A DNA stretch of 64,000 nt from Brevundimonas denitrificans. GTDB taxonomy: Bacteria > Pseudomonadota > Alphaproteobacteria > Caulobacterales > Caulobacteraceae. Positions 16,946 through 24,820 of the stretch are shown one piece after another; positions within the stretch are counted from its first letter, which is position 1, and each line of letters starts with the position of its first letter. The notes beneath the pieces are model-generated. The model saw nothing but the letters and a program-made list of their open reading frames with translations, was not told the DNA's origin and ran no database searches. Made by a program: the position numbers and the translations under genes. The stretch is taken from NCBI RefSeq assembly GCF_030160755.1, contig NZ_BSOY01000005.1:1-64000 (forward strand), given 5' to 3'.

Positions 16946-17514
16946 CAAGCGCCGTTGCGCGAAGCCCCGGCCAGAACCTCTGAGAGCCTCTTGCGCGCGC
17001 GCGCGATGCGGGTTTCCACGGCCTTCGGCGTGATGCGCAGAATGGAGGCGATCTCCGCGTGGGACCGCCCTTCGAGCGCGGCGAGCAGGAGCGGCCCCTT
17101 CAGGGCGTCCGGGAGGTCGGACAAGGCGCGTTGCAGGTTTTCGGCCCTGCGCTGATCGTCTAGCCGGGCTTCGGGCTCGGGCGCATTGTCGCCCACCGCC
17201 GTCGCCTCGGGCGCGTCGAGACCCATGACTCCGCGCACCACGCGGCGAACCGCCCGGCGACGGCTCCAATCGCGGCATTTGTTCAGGGCGATGGAGCGCA
17301 GCCAGACATCGAAGGGCCGCGCCGGATCATACCGTCGCATGGCGAGCCAGGCGGACGCATAGGCTTCCTGGAGCACGTCCTGCGCCTCGGCCTCGTCGCC
17401 GACGTAGCGGCGAACGAACCGGTAGAGGTCGGCCTTGGTCGCGGTCATAAGGGCGGTGAAGGCGGCCCGGTCTCCCCCGGCTGCGCGGACCTCGATGCTC
17501 TGGTGGCACCCCAC
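16945..17514 (-). CDS. ECF sigma factor (CnrH-like)
   Basis: A 189-aa extracytoplasmic-function sigma factor. Region 2: DLYRFVRRYVGDEAEAQDVLQEAYASAWLAM and the RPFDVWLRSIALNKCRDWSRR core-binding/-10 helices, residues about 30-85. Region 4: LPDALKGPLLLAALEGRSHAEIASILRITPKAVETRI, residues about 130-170. The start is a GTG at 17514-17512. It follows the sensor gene by 9 bp and completes a CnrY-X-H-like set (anti-sigma, sensor, sigma). Such sets respond to periplasmic Ni/Co in Cupriavidus; here copA follows directly, so copper is a likely signal or target. Confidence 0.88.
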   Translation of the reverse strand: MGCHQSIEVRAAGGDRAAFTALMTATKADLYRFVRRYVGDEAEAQDVLQEAYASAWLAMRRYDPARPFDVWLRSIALNKCRDWSRRRAVRRVVRGVMGLDAPEATAVGDNAPEPEARLDDQRRAENLQRALSDLPDALKGPLLLAALEGRSHAEIASILRITPKAVETRIARARKRLSEVLAGASRNGA

Positions 17515-17523
17515 GCGCCGCGC

Positions 17524-17964
17524 TTAGCCGGCGCCGGAGCGCAGGGAGTCTACGACCGCTTCATCGAACACCTCGGCCTGCTCCGGGGTCAACACGGCGC
17601 GCATCTCGAAGACATGGCTGATGGTCGCCTTCTGGAGATCGCCCATGGCGGCGTGGAAATGGTCCACCGCCGCCTGGACCTGCGGCGAGTCTCCGTCGCT
17701 GGCGGCGATGGCCGCGGCCAGTTCGCGATTGGCCGCACGAACCTCGGCCTCCAGCGCGGGGCGGCGCGCGGCGAAGCGGGCCTCGATGGCGTCGAGACGG
17801 CGATCCTGATCGGCGCTCAGATCGAGTTGTTCATGGACAACGCTGTGCAGGCTGGGCGGCTGCCGCTCCCGCATGACCCAGGTCGCGCTCGCCCAGGTGG
17901 CCGCACCGCTGGCCAGCGCGGCGAGGATGGCCGTGATGACGATGGACTTCCAGTTTGCACTCAT
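17524..17964 (-). CDS. Periplasmic heavy-metal sensor (CnrX/Spy-like)
   Basis: A 146-aa protein anchored by one N-terminal membrane helix (residues about 7-30) with an alpha-helical periplasmic domain. The HSVVHEQLDLSADQDRRLDAIEARF segment and the LTPEQAEVFDEAV motif are typical of the Metal_resist/CnrX family (LxLTPEQ-type helices). His residues at about 40, 44, 102 and 115 (HSVVHE, DHFH, SHVFE) are candidate metal ligands. Its start overlaps the upstream anti-sigma gene by 4 bp. It probably senses periplasmic metal and relieves anti-sigma inhibition. Confidence 0.85.
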   Translation of the reverse strand: MSANWKSIVITAILAALASGAATWASATWVMRERQPPSLHSVVHEQLDLSADQDRRLDAIEARFAARRPALEAEVRAANRELAAAIAASDGDSPQVQAAVDHFHAAMGDLQKATISHVFEMRAVLTPEQAEVFDEAVVDSLRSGAG

Positions 17965-18239
17965 CCCTGGATGTCCAGGCCGGACAGCGGCGACAGGCCG
18001 GCCGACACGGTGAAAATCCGCATCTCGGACGGTTCGGGGCGCGGCCCCAGCAGCATCAAGCCTCCGTTGGTGACTCCGACCACGAGAGCAAGGGCAATCG
18101 CTGCGACCCGAAGCCGGCCCATTCGGGACCGCTCGCGACGTTCGCCGATGCGCGCCCAGACCTTGTCCTCCAGGCCGGCGAGTTGCGCCTCGCCATCGTG
18201 TCGACCTCCGCCGATCAGTCGATCCGTGTCATCCAGCAT
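17961..18239 (-). CDS. Membrane anti-sigma factor (CnrY-like)
   Basis: A 92-aa protein, first gene of the sigma/sensor operon. A short cytoplasmic N-terminus (about 40 residues, with a LAGLEDKVWARIGERR helix) precedes one transmembrane helix (about 46-66) and a short periplasmic tail. This is the plan of CnrY/NccY-type anti-sigma factors, which hold the ECF sigma at the membrane. The family is poorly conserved, so the call rests mainly on size, topology and the overlapping position before the CnrX-like and sigma genes. Confidence 0.75.
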   Translation of the reverse strand: MLDDTDRLIGGGRHDGEAQLAGLEDKVWARIGERRERSRMGRLRVAAIALALVVGVTNGGLMLLGPRPEPSEMRIFTVSAGLSPLSGLDIQG

Positions 18240-18312
18240 TGCGCACCTGCATCACGCCCCGTTTGTCATACGCGCCTTTTCGCCATAGCCCTCCTGAGGA
18301 GTCCAAGGCTAA

Positions 18313-18336
18313 CTGACGTATTGAATATGACGTCAG
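18313..18336. promoter_or_regulatory. Inverted repeat in the divergent promoter region
   Basis: CTGACGT (18313-18319) and ACGTCAG (18330-18336) are perfect arms 10 bp apart. The repeat lies between the divergent anti-sigma gene (start 18239) and the DUF411 gene (start 18383), a good position for an operator controlling either side. The binding protein is unknown. Confidence 0.5.
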
Positions 18337-18382
18337 CGCGACCCGGCTGGCGAAGCGCCCGGTAGGGAAGGAGACGCACCTG

Positions 18383-18856
18383 ATGCGACTGCAGTTGAAC
18401 CGTCGTCTGTTGCTCGGCGCAGGCTTTTTCCTGGGCCTGGGCGGGACCGCTTGCGCTCAGTCCGCGCCCGCGCGGAACCTGACGGTGTACAAGACTCCGA
18501 CCTGCCCATGCTGCGACGGGTGGATCGCCCACATGCGCCAGGCGGGTTTCACGACAACCGTCACCGTTCTTCCCGATCTTCAGCCGATCCGGCGCAGTCG
18601 GGGACTGCCCGACGCGCTGGCCTCCTGTCACACCGGGCTGGTCGGCGGCTATCTGGTCGAGGGTCATGTGCCGGCCCAGGACGTCATCCGCCTGCTGGCC
18701 GAGCGCCCGACGGCGGTCGGCCTGGCCGTGCCCGGGATGCCGCTGGGCTCGCCGGGGATGGAAACGCCGCAAGGGCGCAAAGACCCCTACGAGACCTTGC
18801 TGGTGCTCCGGTCGGGCGCCACCCGCGTGTTCGCTCGCCACAACCAGCCTGCCTGA
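18383..18856 (+). CDS. DUF411 metal-binding periplasmic protein
   Basis: A 157-aa exported protein with a signal peptide of about 25 residues. The mature part opens with the DUF411 motif VYKTPTCPCCDGWIAHMRQAGF, where CPCC is the likely metal or redox site, followed by a conserved SCHTGLVGGYLVEGHVPAQD segment and the GMPLGSPGME motif near the C-terminus. DUF411 proteins occur in copper and other metal-resistance loci and are thought to bind metal in the periplasm. It is divergent from the CnrYXH-like operon and followed by the NTF2-like gene on the same strand. Confidence 0.9.
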   Translation: MRLQLNRRLLLGAGFFLGLGGTACAQSAPARNLTVYKTPTCPCCDGWIAHMRQAGFTTTVTVLPDLQPIRRSRGLPDALASCHTGLVGGYLVEGHVPAQDVIRLLAERPTAVGLAVPGMPLGSPGMETPQGRKDPYETLLVLRSGATRVFARHNQPA

Positions 18857-18905
18857 CGAAGATTCCGCGCAGTCCGATTCCATGACCCACAACCCGGAGC
18901 CCGCC

Positions 18906-19397
18906 ATGTCCCGCACCGTCCTTGCCCTCGCCCTGTCGATGACCGTTCTTTCGGCGGCGCCGGCCTTCGCCCAGGACCACGCCCACGGCCATCATCACGC
19001 CCCGGGATCGGTCGCTGCGGAAGCGACGGGCGCGGCCGCGGCCGTCGACGCCTTTCACGCCGCGCTCAAGGCCGGGGACACGGCCGCCGCGCTGACGTTC
19101 CTGGCGCCGGACGTCATGATCTTCGAAGAGGGCGGCGCGGAACGATCGCGGGACGAATATGCGTCCCATCACCTGGGTTCGGACGCCGCCTTCGCGGCCG
19201 CGTCTGAAGCGACGATGGCGCGCAGATCAGGCTGGGCTGAAGGGGAGCTCGCCTGGATCACCAGTGAAGGCCGCACCACGGGCCAGTTCAACGGCCGCGC
19301 CGTGGATCGCCTGACGACCGAAACCATGGTCCTGAAGCGCCACGCCGACGGCTGGCGCATCCACCACATCCACTGGTCGTCGCGCGCGCCGGGGTAA
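18906..19397 (+). CDS. Exported NTF2-like (SnoaL/DUF4440) protein with His-rich N-terminus
   Basis: A 163-aa protein with a signal peptide of about 21 residues and a His-rich mature N-terminus (DHAHGHHHAPG), followed by an NTF2-like cone fold: VDAFHAALKAGDTAAALTFLAPDVMIFEEGG, and the C-terminal strand WRIHHIHWSSR. ATG 18906 is chosen for its GGAG ribosome-binding site 7 bp upstream; an in-frame ATG at 18882 is possible but would put eight polar residues before the signal. It sits among copper genes, so the His-rich tail may bind metal. Enzymatic activity, if any, is unknown. Confidence 0.82.
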   Translation: MSRTVLALALSMTVLSAAPAFAQDHAHGHHHAPGSVAAEATGAAAAVDAFHAALKAGDTAAALTFLAPDVMIFEEGGAERSRDEYASHHLGSDAAFAAASEATMARRSGWAEGELAWITSEGRTTGQFNGRAVDRLTTETMVLKRHADGWRIHHIHWSSRAPG

Positions 19398-19426
19398 CGG
19401 CTTCTGCGACCGACCCGGAAAGCAAA

Positions 19427-19452
19427 GACGCCCGCCCTCCCGGGCAGGCGTC
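19427..19452. terminator. Hairpin terminator between convergent genes
   Basis: An 11-bp stem (GACGCCCGCCC with GGGCAGGCGTC, one mismatch) and a TCCC loop. On the minus strand it is followed by TTTGCTTT, an intrinsic terminator for the small Cys-rich peptide gene. It can also end the plus-strand NTF2-like transcript. Confidence 0.7.
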
Positions 19453-19465
19453 CCTGATCAGGCGA

Positions 19466-19612
19466 TCAGCAGCAGGTGCAGGCTTCTGCACACGCGGCGA
19501 TGGCGTCGCAGCACGCGCATACGACCTGAGCCACGGCGTCCGGCGCGGCCGCGAAGGCGGCGGAACCGGAAGCCAGCAGCACCAGGGCTGCGATAGTGAG
19601 AGTGCGTGTCAT
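19466..19612 (-). CDS. Exported Cys-rich peptide, 48 aa
   Basis: A small gene with ATG 19612-19610 and stop at 19466. The first 22 residues (MTRTLTIAALVLLASGSAAF) are a clear signal peptide. The mature peptide of about 26 residues holds seven cysteines in its last 17 positions, as CACC, single Cys and CTCC clusters. It is followed by a terminator and sits downstream of copC-copD, so it is probably a periplasmic metal-binding peptide. No family is recognised; the call rests on composition, signal peptide and context. Confidence 0.68.
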   Translation of the reverse strand: MTRTLTIAALVLLASGSAAFAAAPDAVAQVVCACCDAIAACAEACTCC

Positions 19613-19662
19613 GGTTTTGATTCCTGTATTGAGTGAATGAAGTCGTTCCTCGGTGAACAGGA

Positions 19663-19998
19663 TCAGGTTCGTGGGGGCGGATCGTCCGCCTCCGGGGTGA
19701 AGTCGGCGCGTCGCGCAACAAGTGAGGGGTAGCGGACGGAGACGAAAGTGCGGGCCAGCGTGGAACCGCCGCCTTGCGGGATGAGGCTCTGGCAAGACGC
19801 CAGACAGGCCTTCCGGCACGGGATCACTCCGGACTCCGGCTCGCATGGACCGCTGGCGTCGCTCATGGACATGGCGGCCATGCCTTGACTGATCGGGGCT
19901 TCGCACGCCGTGGAGGCCGTCGACACGAACAGCACCGCCAGCGCCGCGAGAAGCGCAGCCGTCAGCGGGAAGAGGTCGCGGCGCAGGAACGACATCAT
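19663..19998 (-). CDS. Exported or membrane-anchored hypothetical protein, Cys-containing
   Basis: About 111 aa, starting at one of two adjacent ATGs (19998 or 19995); the frame is open further upstream to 20097 but that part overlaps copD. One hydrophobic segment (PLTAALLAALAVLFV, residues about 11-26) acts as a signal or anchor. The rest contains five Cys (CEAP, PCEPE, PCRKACLASCQ) and a Met-rich stretch (MAAMSMSD). It begins 40 bp after the copD stop, so it is probably the third gene of a copC-copD operon. Function unknown; a metal-handling role is inferred. Confidence 0.6.
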   Translation of the reverse strand: MMSFLRRDLFPLTAALLAALAVLFVSTASTACEAPISQGMAAMSMSDASGPCEPESGVIPCRKACLASCQSLIPQGGGSTLARTFVSVRYPSLVARRADFTPEADDPPPRT

Positions 19999-20038
19999 CC
20001 TGAATCCGCCTCGCACCGTCCCGGAATTGTCGACGCCG

Positions 20039-20953
20039 TCATAGAGACGCCGGAGGTTGAAGGGTTCCCATGGCCGCGACGACGGCGAGGAGAGCAAGCC
20101 CCAGTCCGGTTTCGAGCAGCAGGCTGCGCCTCAGATCTCCCATGGCGGCGGAGGACGGCGCGGCCGTGTGGAGCGCAGCGCCAAGCGCCGGCGTCAATCG
20201 AAACCGGTTGCTCGCCGCAAATGCGAGCATCGCCCCGAAGAGGATGAGTTTGGCGATCAGAAGCCGGCCGTAGAGGCTGGCTCCCAGGTCTCCGACGCGG
20301 GCAGGGCCGACCAGGAACCAGCTGTTCACGAGGCCGGTGAGGACCAGCAGAACAACCGCGAGCGTTCCCAAACCGGCGAAGCCATGGAGCGCGCGATGGA
20401 TCGCCAGATCTTCTGGCGACGTCCGGCGCATCAACAGGATCGTCAACGCCCCCAGGGCCCCGAGCCACAGCGCCGCGGCGACAGCGTGAGCGATGTCGGC
20501 GACGAGGTGGAGGGGGCCGCCGGGGCCTTCGGTCGCCCCCGCGTGGCCGGTCCATGCGAAGCTGGCGGCGACGACCAGTCCGGCTGTTGCCGTCACGCAC
20601 CAGAGCGCCCGGCCCGATTTCAGGGCGACGACCGCCACAAGGGCAAGGACGGCGACGACGGCCCGGGCGACCATGGCCAGGCCCAGGGCCGTGCCCGTGA
20701 CCATGAAGGACAGCGACGCGGGCTTGAGCGCTTCGCTCAGCGACCCTGCCATGACCGCCGTCTGGGCCACCAGGGCGGCGAGCGATCCGAGAGCGACGAC
20801 GATCGCCGCGCCGATCAGCGTCGGTCGCGCCCAGGCGAGGTTGGGAGCGACGCCGCCCCTGAAGCTGTAGAGCAGGAACAGCGGCGCGCCGAGCAGTACA
20901 ACGGCGCCGCTGTATTGGAGCCAGCGGAGCGCGATGACCGCGACTTCGAGCAC
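20039..20953 (-). CDS. copD: Copper resistance membrane protein CopD
   Basis: A 304-aa polytopic inner-membrane protein with about eight hydrophobic segments. It matches CopD/YcnJ: a FAWTGHAGA motif in a central helix, HLVADIAHAVAAALWLGALGAL (the family HLxxxxxWxGG-like region) and GRLLIAKLILFGAML near the C-terminus. CopD is thought to move copper across the inner membrane with periplasmic CopC. The gene starts 4 bp after copC. Length agrees with the family. Confidence 0.93.
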   Translation of the reverse strand: MLEVAVIALRWLQYSGAVVLLGAPLFLLYSFRGGVAPNLAWARPTLIGAAIVVALGSLAALVAQTAVMAGSLSEALKPASLSFMVTGTALGLAMVARAVVAVLALVAVVALKSGRALWCVTATAGLVVAASFAWTGHAGATEGPGGPLHLVADIAHAVAAALWLGALGALTILLMRRTSPEDLAIHRALHGFAGLGTLAVVLLVLTGLVNSWFLVGPARVGDLGASLYGRLLIAKLILFGAMLAFAASNRFRLTPALGAALHTAAPSSAAMGDLRRSLLLETGLGLALLAVVAAMGTLQPPASL

Positions 20954-20957
20954 GGCG

Positions 20958-21320
20958 TCAGCGCACCGAGAATGTGTAGGAGCCCGTCATGCGGTGGCCG
21001 TCGCTCGACGCGATGCGCCAGTCGACCCGGTAGGCGCCGGCGCCCAGAGCGCGGGACAGGGTTCCTGTCAGGGTCTTGCCGTCCTCTGCGACCAAGGTCT
21101 GGATCGCGACCTTCTCGCCCGCCGCATCGACGACATCGAAGCCCGAGAAGGCGGCGACCATGCGCTCGCTGAAGGTGAGGCTCAGCGTCCGGGTGGACGC
21201 CACGGTCGCGTTCGGAGCCGGCGTCGCGCTGACCAGTCGGGCATGCGCCGCCGCCGGTCCAGCGGCGAAGGCCATGACCGCCGCGGCGACGATGAAGGGC
21301 GCGGGGTTGAAGTGACGCAT
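20958..21320 (-). CDS. copC: Periplasmic copper-binding protein CopC
   Basis: A 120-aa protein with a signal peptide (about 25 residues) whose mature N-terminus is HARLVSATPAPNATV, giving the N-terminal His copper ligand typical of CopC. The C-terminal YRVDWRIASSDGHRMTGSYTFSVR is the CopC/YobA signature with the second His ligand. It is the first gene of the copC-copD-hypothetical-Cys peptide run. CopC binds copper in the periplasm and hands it to CopD. Confidence 0.95.
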   Translation of the reverse strand: MRHFNPAPFIVAAAVMAFAAGPAAAHARLVSATPAPNATVASTRTLSLTFSERMVAAFSGFDVVDAAGEKVAIQTLVAEDGKTLTGTLSRALGAGAYRVDWRIASSDGHRMTGSYTFSVR

Positions 21321-21454
21321 ATCAGTCTCCGGTCGTCTGGCCGATCCCGGCCTTCAGCTTGTCTACGCGCAGCCCGCGCGCTTCCCTCATGAAGAACAAT
21401 CGCGACCGTTGATGGCGAGCGCAACGACGGGGTCCCTCCCTGACGCCTTGCCGA

Positions 21455-22789
21455 CTAGCGGCGGCGATGCCGGGCGGGAATGAGACCATGCCGGGCCATC
21501 TTGTCGTAGAGGGTCTTGCGCGGAATCTGCAGTTCCGCCGTGACCTGCCGGATGTCGCCCTGATGACGTGTCAGGGATTCCCGGATCAGTTCGGCCTCAT
21601 AGGTCTGGACGCGCTGGACCAGGCCTTCGTCCGACGGGGTGTGGGACGATGACGGGCTGAGACCGACGGCGACCTGACTGGCGTAGTTCGCCAGTTCGCG
21701 CAGGTTGCCGGGCCAGTCATGCTCCAGCAGCCGGCGGCGGATGGCGTGATCCACCGGGGGCGGTTCCCGACCCAGGCGGCTCGCTACACGGCCCAGAAAG
21801 CGGGCGAACAGCAGCGGCACATCCTCGCGCCGCTCGCGAAGGGGCGGGGCCCTCAGGCGGATGACGTTCAGGCGATAGTAGAGGTCCTCACGCAGGTCGC
21901 CGCGCGCGACAGCCTCCACCGGATCTCCCTTGGTCGCCGCCAGAATGCGAAGGTCGAGCGCATGCGGCTCCATCGCGCCGACCGGCAGGATCTCGCGTTC
22001 CTCCAGGACCCGCAGCAGCAACAACTGGGCGGCGCGGGGCGCGAGGTCGATCTCATCCAGAAACAGGGTGCCCCGGTGCGACTGCTCGATCTGTCCCTCG
22101 CGACGACGGAAGGCCCCGGTCGGGCCGCCGGCGTCGCCCATCAGCAGACTTTCCAGGCCGCTTTCCGGCAGGGCGGCGCAGGAGACCGCCACGAAGGGCC
22201 GCAGGCGCCGGCGTCCGGCGTTGTGGATCGCGCGCGCCACGGCCTCCTTGCCGGAGCCGGTCTCGCCCTCGATCAGGACGTCGACTTCCGCATCGGCCAG
22301 CCGCTGGATCGCGGCGCGCAGCGCCTCCACCGATCGGCTTGAACCGCTCAACGGGATCGAGCCCTCATCATCCGCGGCGAGGGCGGCCAGCCGGCGGTTG
22401 TCGAGTACGAGGGCGCGCTTTTCGAGGGCGCGGCCCAGGGTCTCGATCAGGCGCTCGGGGGCAAAGGGCTTGGCGAGGAAATCATAGGCGCCGCGTTTCA
22501 TGGCGTCGACGGCTTCGGCGATGTCGCCGTGACCGGTCATCATGACCACCGGCAGATCGGGATCCAGACCGTTCAGGCGTTCGACCAACTGTCGCCCGTC
22601 CATGCCCGGCATGCGCAGGTCAGTCACCACGACGCCGTCGAACCGGTCATTGATGAGTTTGAGCGCCGCCTCCGCCGACCCGAAGGCGACGACGGTCAGG
22701 CCCTCCAGCTCGAGCCGTTCCGCGAGGGCGCTCCGGAAGGCGTCGTCGTCGTCGATCAAGGCGACCCGGTCGAGCACCTCGAAGCTCAT
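21455..22789 (-). CDS. dctD: NtrC-type response regulator (DctD-like) with degenerate GAFTGA loop
   Basis: A 444-aa response regulator. Receiver domain, residues about 8-120, with phospho-acceptor Asp in VVVTDLRMPGMDG. AAA+ sigma-54 activator domain, about 150-375: Walker A GETGSGKEAVA, Walker B GTLFLDEID, and an R-finger region near RILAATKGD. A Fis-type helix-turn-helix lies at the C-terminus (GDIRQVTAELQIPRKTLYDKM). The sigma-54-contacting loop, normally GAFTGA, reads GGPTGA (22112-22129), so the critical Phe is missing. It overlaps the kinase gene by ATGA. With the adjacent dctA the regulator of dicarboxylate uptake is likely, though another organic acid is possible. Confidence 0.88.
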   Translation of the reverse strand: MSFEVLDRVALIDDDDAFRSALAERLELEGLTVVAFGSAEAALKLINDRFDGVVVTDLRMPGMDGRQLVERLNGLDPDLPVVMMTGHGDIAEAVDAMKRGAYDFLAKPFAPERLIETLGRALEKRALVLDNRRLAALAADDEGSIPLSGSSRSVEALRAAIQRLADAEVDVLIEGETGSGKEAVARAIHNAGRRRLRPFVAVSCAALPESGLESLLMGDAGGPTGAFRRREGQIEQSHRGTLFLDEIDLAPRAAQLLLLRVLEEREILPVGAMEPHALDLRILAATKGDPVEAVARGDLREDLYYRLNVIRLRAPPLRERREDVPLLFARFLGRVASRLGREPPPVDHAIRRRLLEHDWPGNLRELANYASQVAVGLSPSSSHTPSDEGLVQRVQTYEAELIRESLTRHQGDIRQVTAELQIPRKTLYDKMARHGLIPARHRRR

Positions 22790-24591
22790 GACGCCTTCGC
22801 CAGACGGATGGTGAACCTGGCTCCGGCGGAAGACGGTTCGAGCACCAGCTCACCTCCAAAGGCGGCGACGATGTCGCGGCTGATGACGAGGCCCAGTCCG
22901 AGGCCATCCGGCTTGTCCGTCGTGAACGGCGTGAAGAGCCTTTGCCGCACGGTCGGCGTGACGCCGGGTCCATTGTCCGCGACATGGATGGTCACGTGCC
23001 GGCCCTTGACGTGGACGCCGAGGTCAATGACCGGGTCCTGCACGCCTTCGAGCGCCTCGATCGCGTTCTGGAGCAGGTTCAGAACCACCTGCTCAAGCCG
23101 GTTGCGTTCGGCCCGGACGGCCAGGCCCGCGGGCGCCCGGCGGCGTTCCAGGCCGATGCCCTTTTCCCTGAGCCGGCCGGCGACCAGAAGGAGCGCGCCG
23201 TCGATGGCGCCGTCGACGCCCACGGCCACGGTCTCGGACCGGGTTTTGCGCGAGAAGGCGCGCAGCTCGTCGGTGATGACCCCGACCCGCTCGGTCAGGC
23301 GGTCAATATTGGCCAGTGACCGAAGCGCCCCGGCGCTGTCATCGCGCCGCAGCTGGACCGAGGCGCTGTCCGCGTGGGTCCGGATAGCCGCGACCGGCTG
23401 GTTGATCTCATGCGCCACCCCGGCGGCGATCTGGCCGAGCGTCGCCAGCTTGTTGGCCTGGATCAGTTCGTCCTGCAGGTCCTGACGAACGGTCTCGAGC
23501 CGCCGCCGCTCGTCGATTTCGTGGTTCAGCTGATCGTTGGCGGACCTCAGCTCGGTGGTGCGCAGGTCGATCTGCCGCTCGAGCTCGATACGGGCCTGTT
23601 CCGCTTCGACCGCCCGCGCCGCCGCGCGCTGGCGGCGGCGGAGAAGGATGCCGGTCAGGGCGGCGAGGAGGGCGACGGTCATGGCGCCCAGCCACCGGGC
23701 GATCGCGACCGCGCGCGATATGGCGTCTCCTGAGGGCGAGAGCAGGTTCAGGCGCCAGCCGATGTCCGGGATCGGGTCGGACGCGGCCGCGTAAAGACCT
23801 TCGGGAATGTCGGACGAAATCCGGACCAGGCCGGCGCCGGCGGTGTTGAAGGGAAGGGGAGTCGGAACGGTCGAACCCGCGGTCTGGGTTTCGGCGAGGC
23901 GGCGTCGGAGATCGGCGGACAGGGGCTGGGCCGTGTGAAAACGCCAGGCCGGGACCGTGGTGATGACCACCACGCCGTCGGCGTCGGTCACATAGGTGGG
24001 TTCGCCCGAGGCGCGCCAGTCCGCCTCAAGCGCGTCGAACTCGACCTTGGCGACGATGACCCCGAGGGGGCGGCCGGACGGGGCGTCGACGCGCCGGGAC
24101 AGATAAAGACCCGGACGGCCGCTGACGGTGCCGAGGGCGAAGAAGGTCGCCTGGCCATCCCTCATCGCCTCGTAATAGTAGGGGCGGAACCGGTAGCTGG
24201 AGCCCACGAAGCTGGTCGGCAGGCGCCAGTTGCTGGCGGCGATCGTCCGGCCCTCGGCGTCGAGGGCGTAGATGGCGGCGGCCCGGACGTCTCTCGCCAG
24301 GGCCTCGAATTTCCGGTTCAGCCGCGCGGCGCCTGCCGCATCGGGCCGGCCCAGCACGGCCGCCAGATCCGGGTCCTGGGCGAGCACCATCGGCAGGGAG
24401 CGGTGTCGTTCCAGCTCACTGCGCAGCACAGCGGCGTGAAGCGTGCTGGCCGTCGCCGCCTGACGTCCGGCGGACTCCCGCGCGTCCCGGCGGGCCACCT
24501 CGCCGCTCGCCAGGACGACCACCAGGGCGACCAGGCTCCAGGCCGCTGCGAACAGCCGCCATTGAGTCGAAACGGAGAAGGGGCCGCGCAT
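22786..24591 (-). CDS. dctB: Sensor histidine kinase (DctB-like)
   Basis: A 601-aa kinase. Transmembrane helix 1 about residues 11-30; periplasmic dCache sensor about 31-285 (YALDAEGRTIAASNWRLP, SSYRFRPYYYEAMRDGQ motifs typical of DctB); transmembrane helix 2 about 297-315; coiled coil; HisKA with phospho-His in AAGVAHEINQPVAAIRTHAD; HATPase with N box NRLEQVVLNLLQNAIEAL and G boxes VADNGPGV and DGLGLGLVIS. It is co-transcribed with the regulator and divergent from dctA, so it senses the substrate carried by DctA. Confidence 0.93.
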   Translation of the reverse strand: MRGPFSVSTQWRLFAAAWSLVALVVVLASGEVARRDARESAGRQAATASTLHAAVLRSELERHRSLPMVLAQDPDLAAVLGRPDAAGAARLNRKFEALARDVRAAAIYALDAEGRTIAASNWRLPTSFVGSSYRFRPYYYEAMRDGQATFFALGTVSGRPGLYLSRRVDAPSGRPLGVIVAKVEFDALEADWRASGEPTYVTDADGVVVITTVPAWRFHTAQPLSADLRRRLAETQTAGSTVPTPLPFNTAGAGLVRISSDIPEGLYAAASDPIPDIGWRLNLLSPSGDAISRAVAIARWLGAMTVALLAALTGILLRRRQRAAARAVEAEQARIELERQIDLRTTELRSANDQLNHEIDERRRLETVRQDLQDELIQANKLATLGQIAAGVAHEINQPVAAIRTHADSASVQLRRDDSAGALRSLANIDRLTERVGVITDELRAFSRKTRSETVAVGVDGAIDGALLLVAGRLREKGIGLERRRAPAGLAVRAERNRLEQVVLNLLQNAIEALEGVQDPVIDLGVHVKGRHVTIHVADNGPGVTPTVRQRLFTPFTTDKPDGLGLGLVISRDIVAAFGGELVLEPSSAGARFTIRLAKAS

Positions 24592-24599
24592 TTAACGAA

Positions 24600-24617
24600 T
24601 ATGCGAAATTACGCACA
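24600..24617. promoter_or_regulatory. Palindromic regulator site 1 (dctB-dctA intergenic)
   Basis: TATGCGAAATTACGCACA, an imperfect 18-bp palindrome of the form TrTGCGnAATTnCGCACA. It shares this consensus with a second copy whose centre is 33 bp away, about three helical turns. Likely binding site of the DctD-like regulator or another dimeric factor. Confidence 0.6.
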
Positions 24618-24632
24618 AACATCCAAGATGAC

Positions 24633-24650
24633 TGTGCGGAATTGCGCACA
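24633..24650. promoter_or_regulatory. Palindromic regulator site 2 (dctB-dctA intergenic)
   Basis: TGTGCGGAATTGCGCACA, near-perfect 18-bp palindrome and second copy of the motif at 24600. A possible sigma-70 promoter for dctA follows (TTGGGG 24671-24676, 18-bp spacer, TACAAT 24695-24700). A weaker GG-N10-GC sigma-54-like element is at 24732-24747. Confidence 0.62.
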
Positions 24651-24820
24651 ATATCGAACCGGATCGTAGCTTGGGGGCTGTTTTCCGTAAATAATACAAT
24701 GAATTCTGACCGCGTGTCGCGTCGCTTGATGTGGCGATTGGGAAGCCGATACTCGCTCCAATGGCGCCGTTCAGAGCGCCGCAGTGACCGGAGCCGGGCC
24801 TCGGTTCCAAGGGAGGTCGT

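Noticed and set aside
24732-24747. Sigma-54 promoter for dctA
   Set aside because: GG-N10-GC spacing fits but the rest of the -24/-12 consensus is poor; kept only as a weak possibility.
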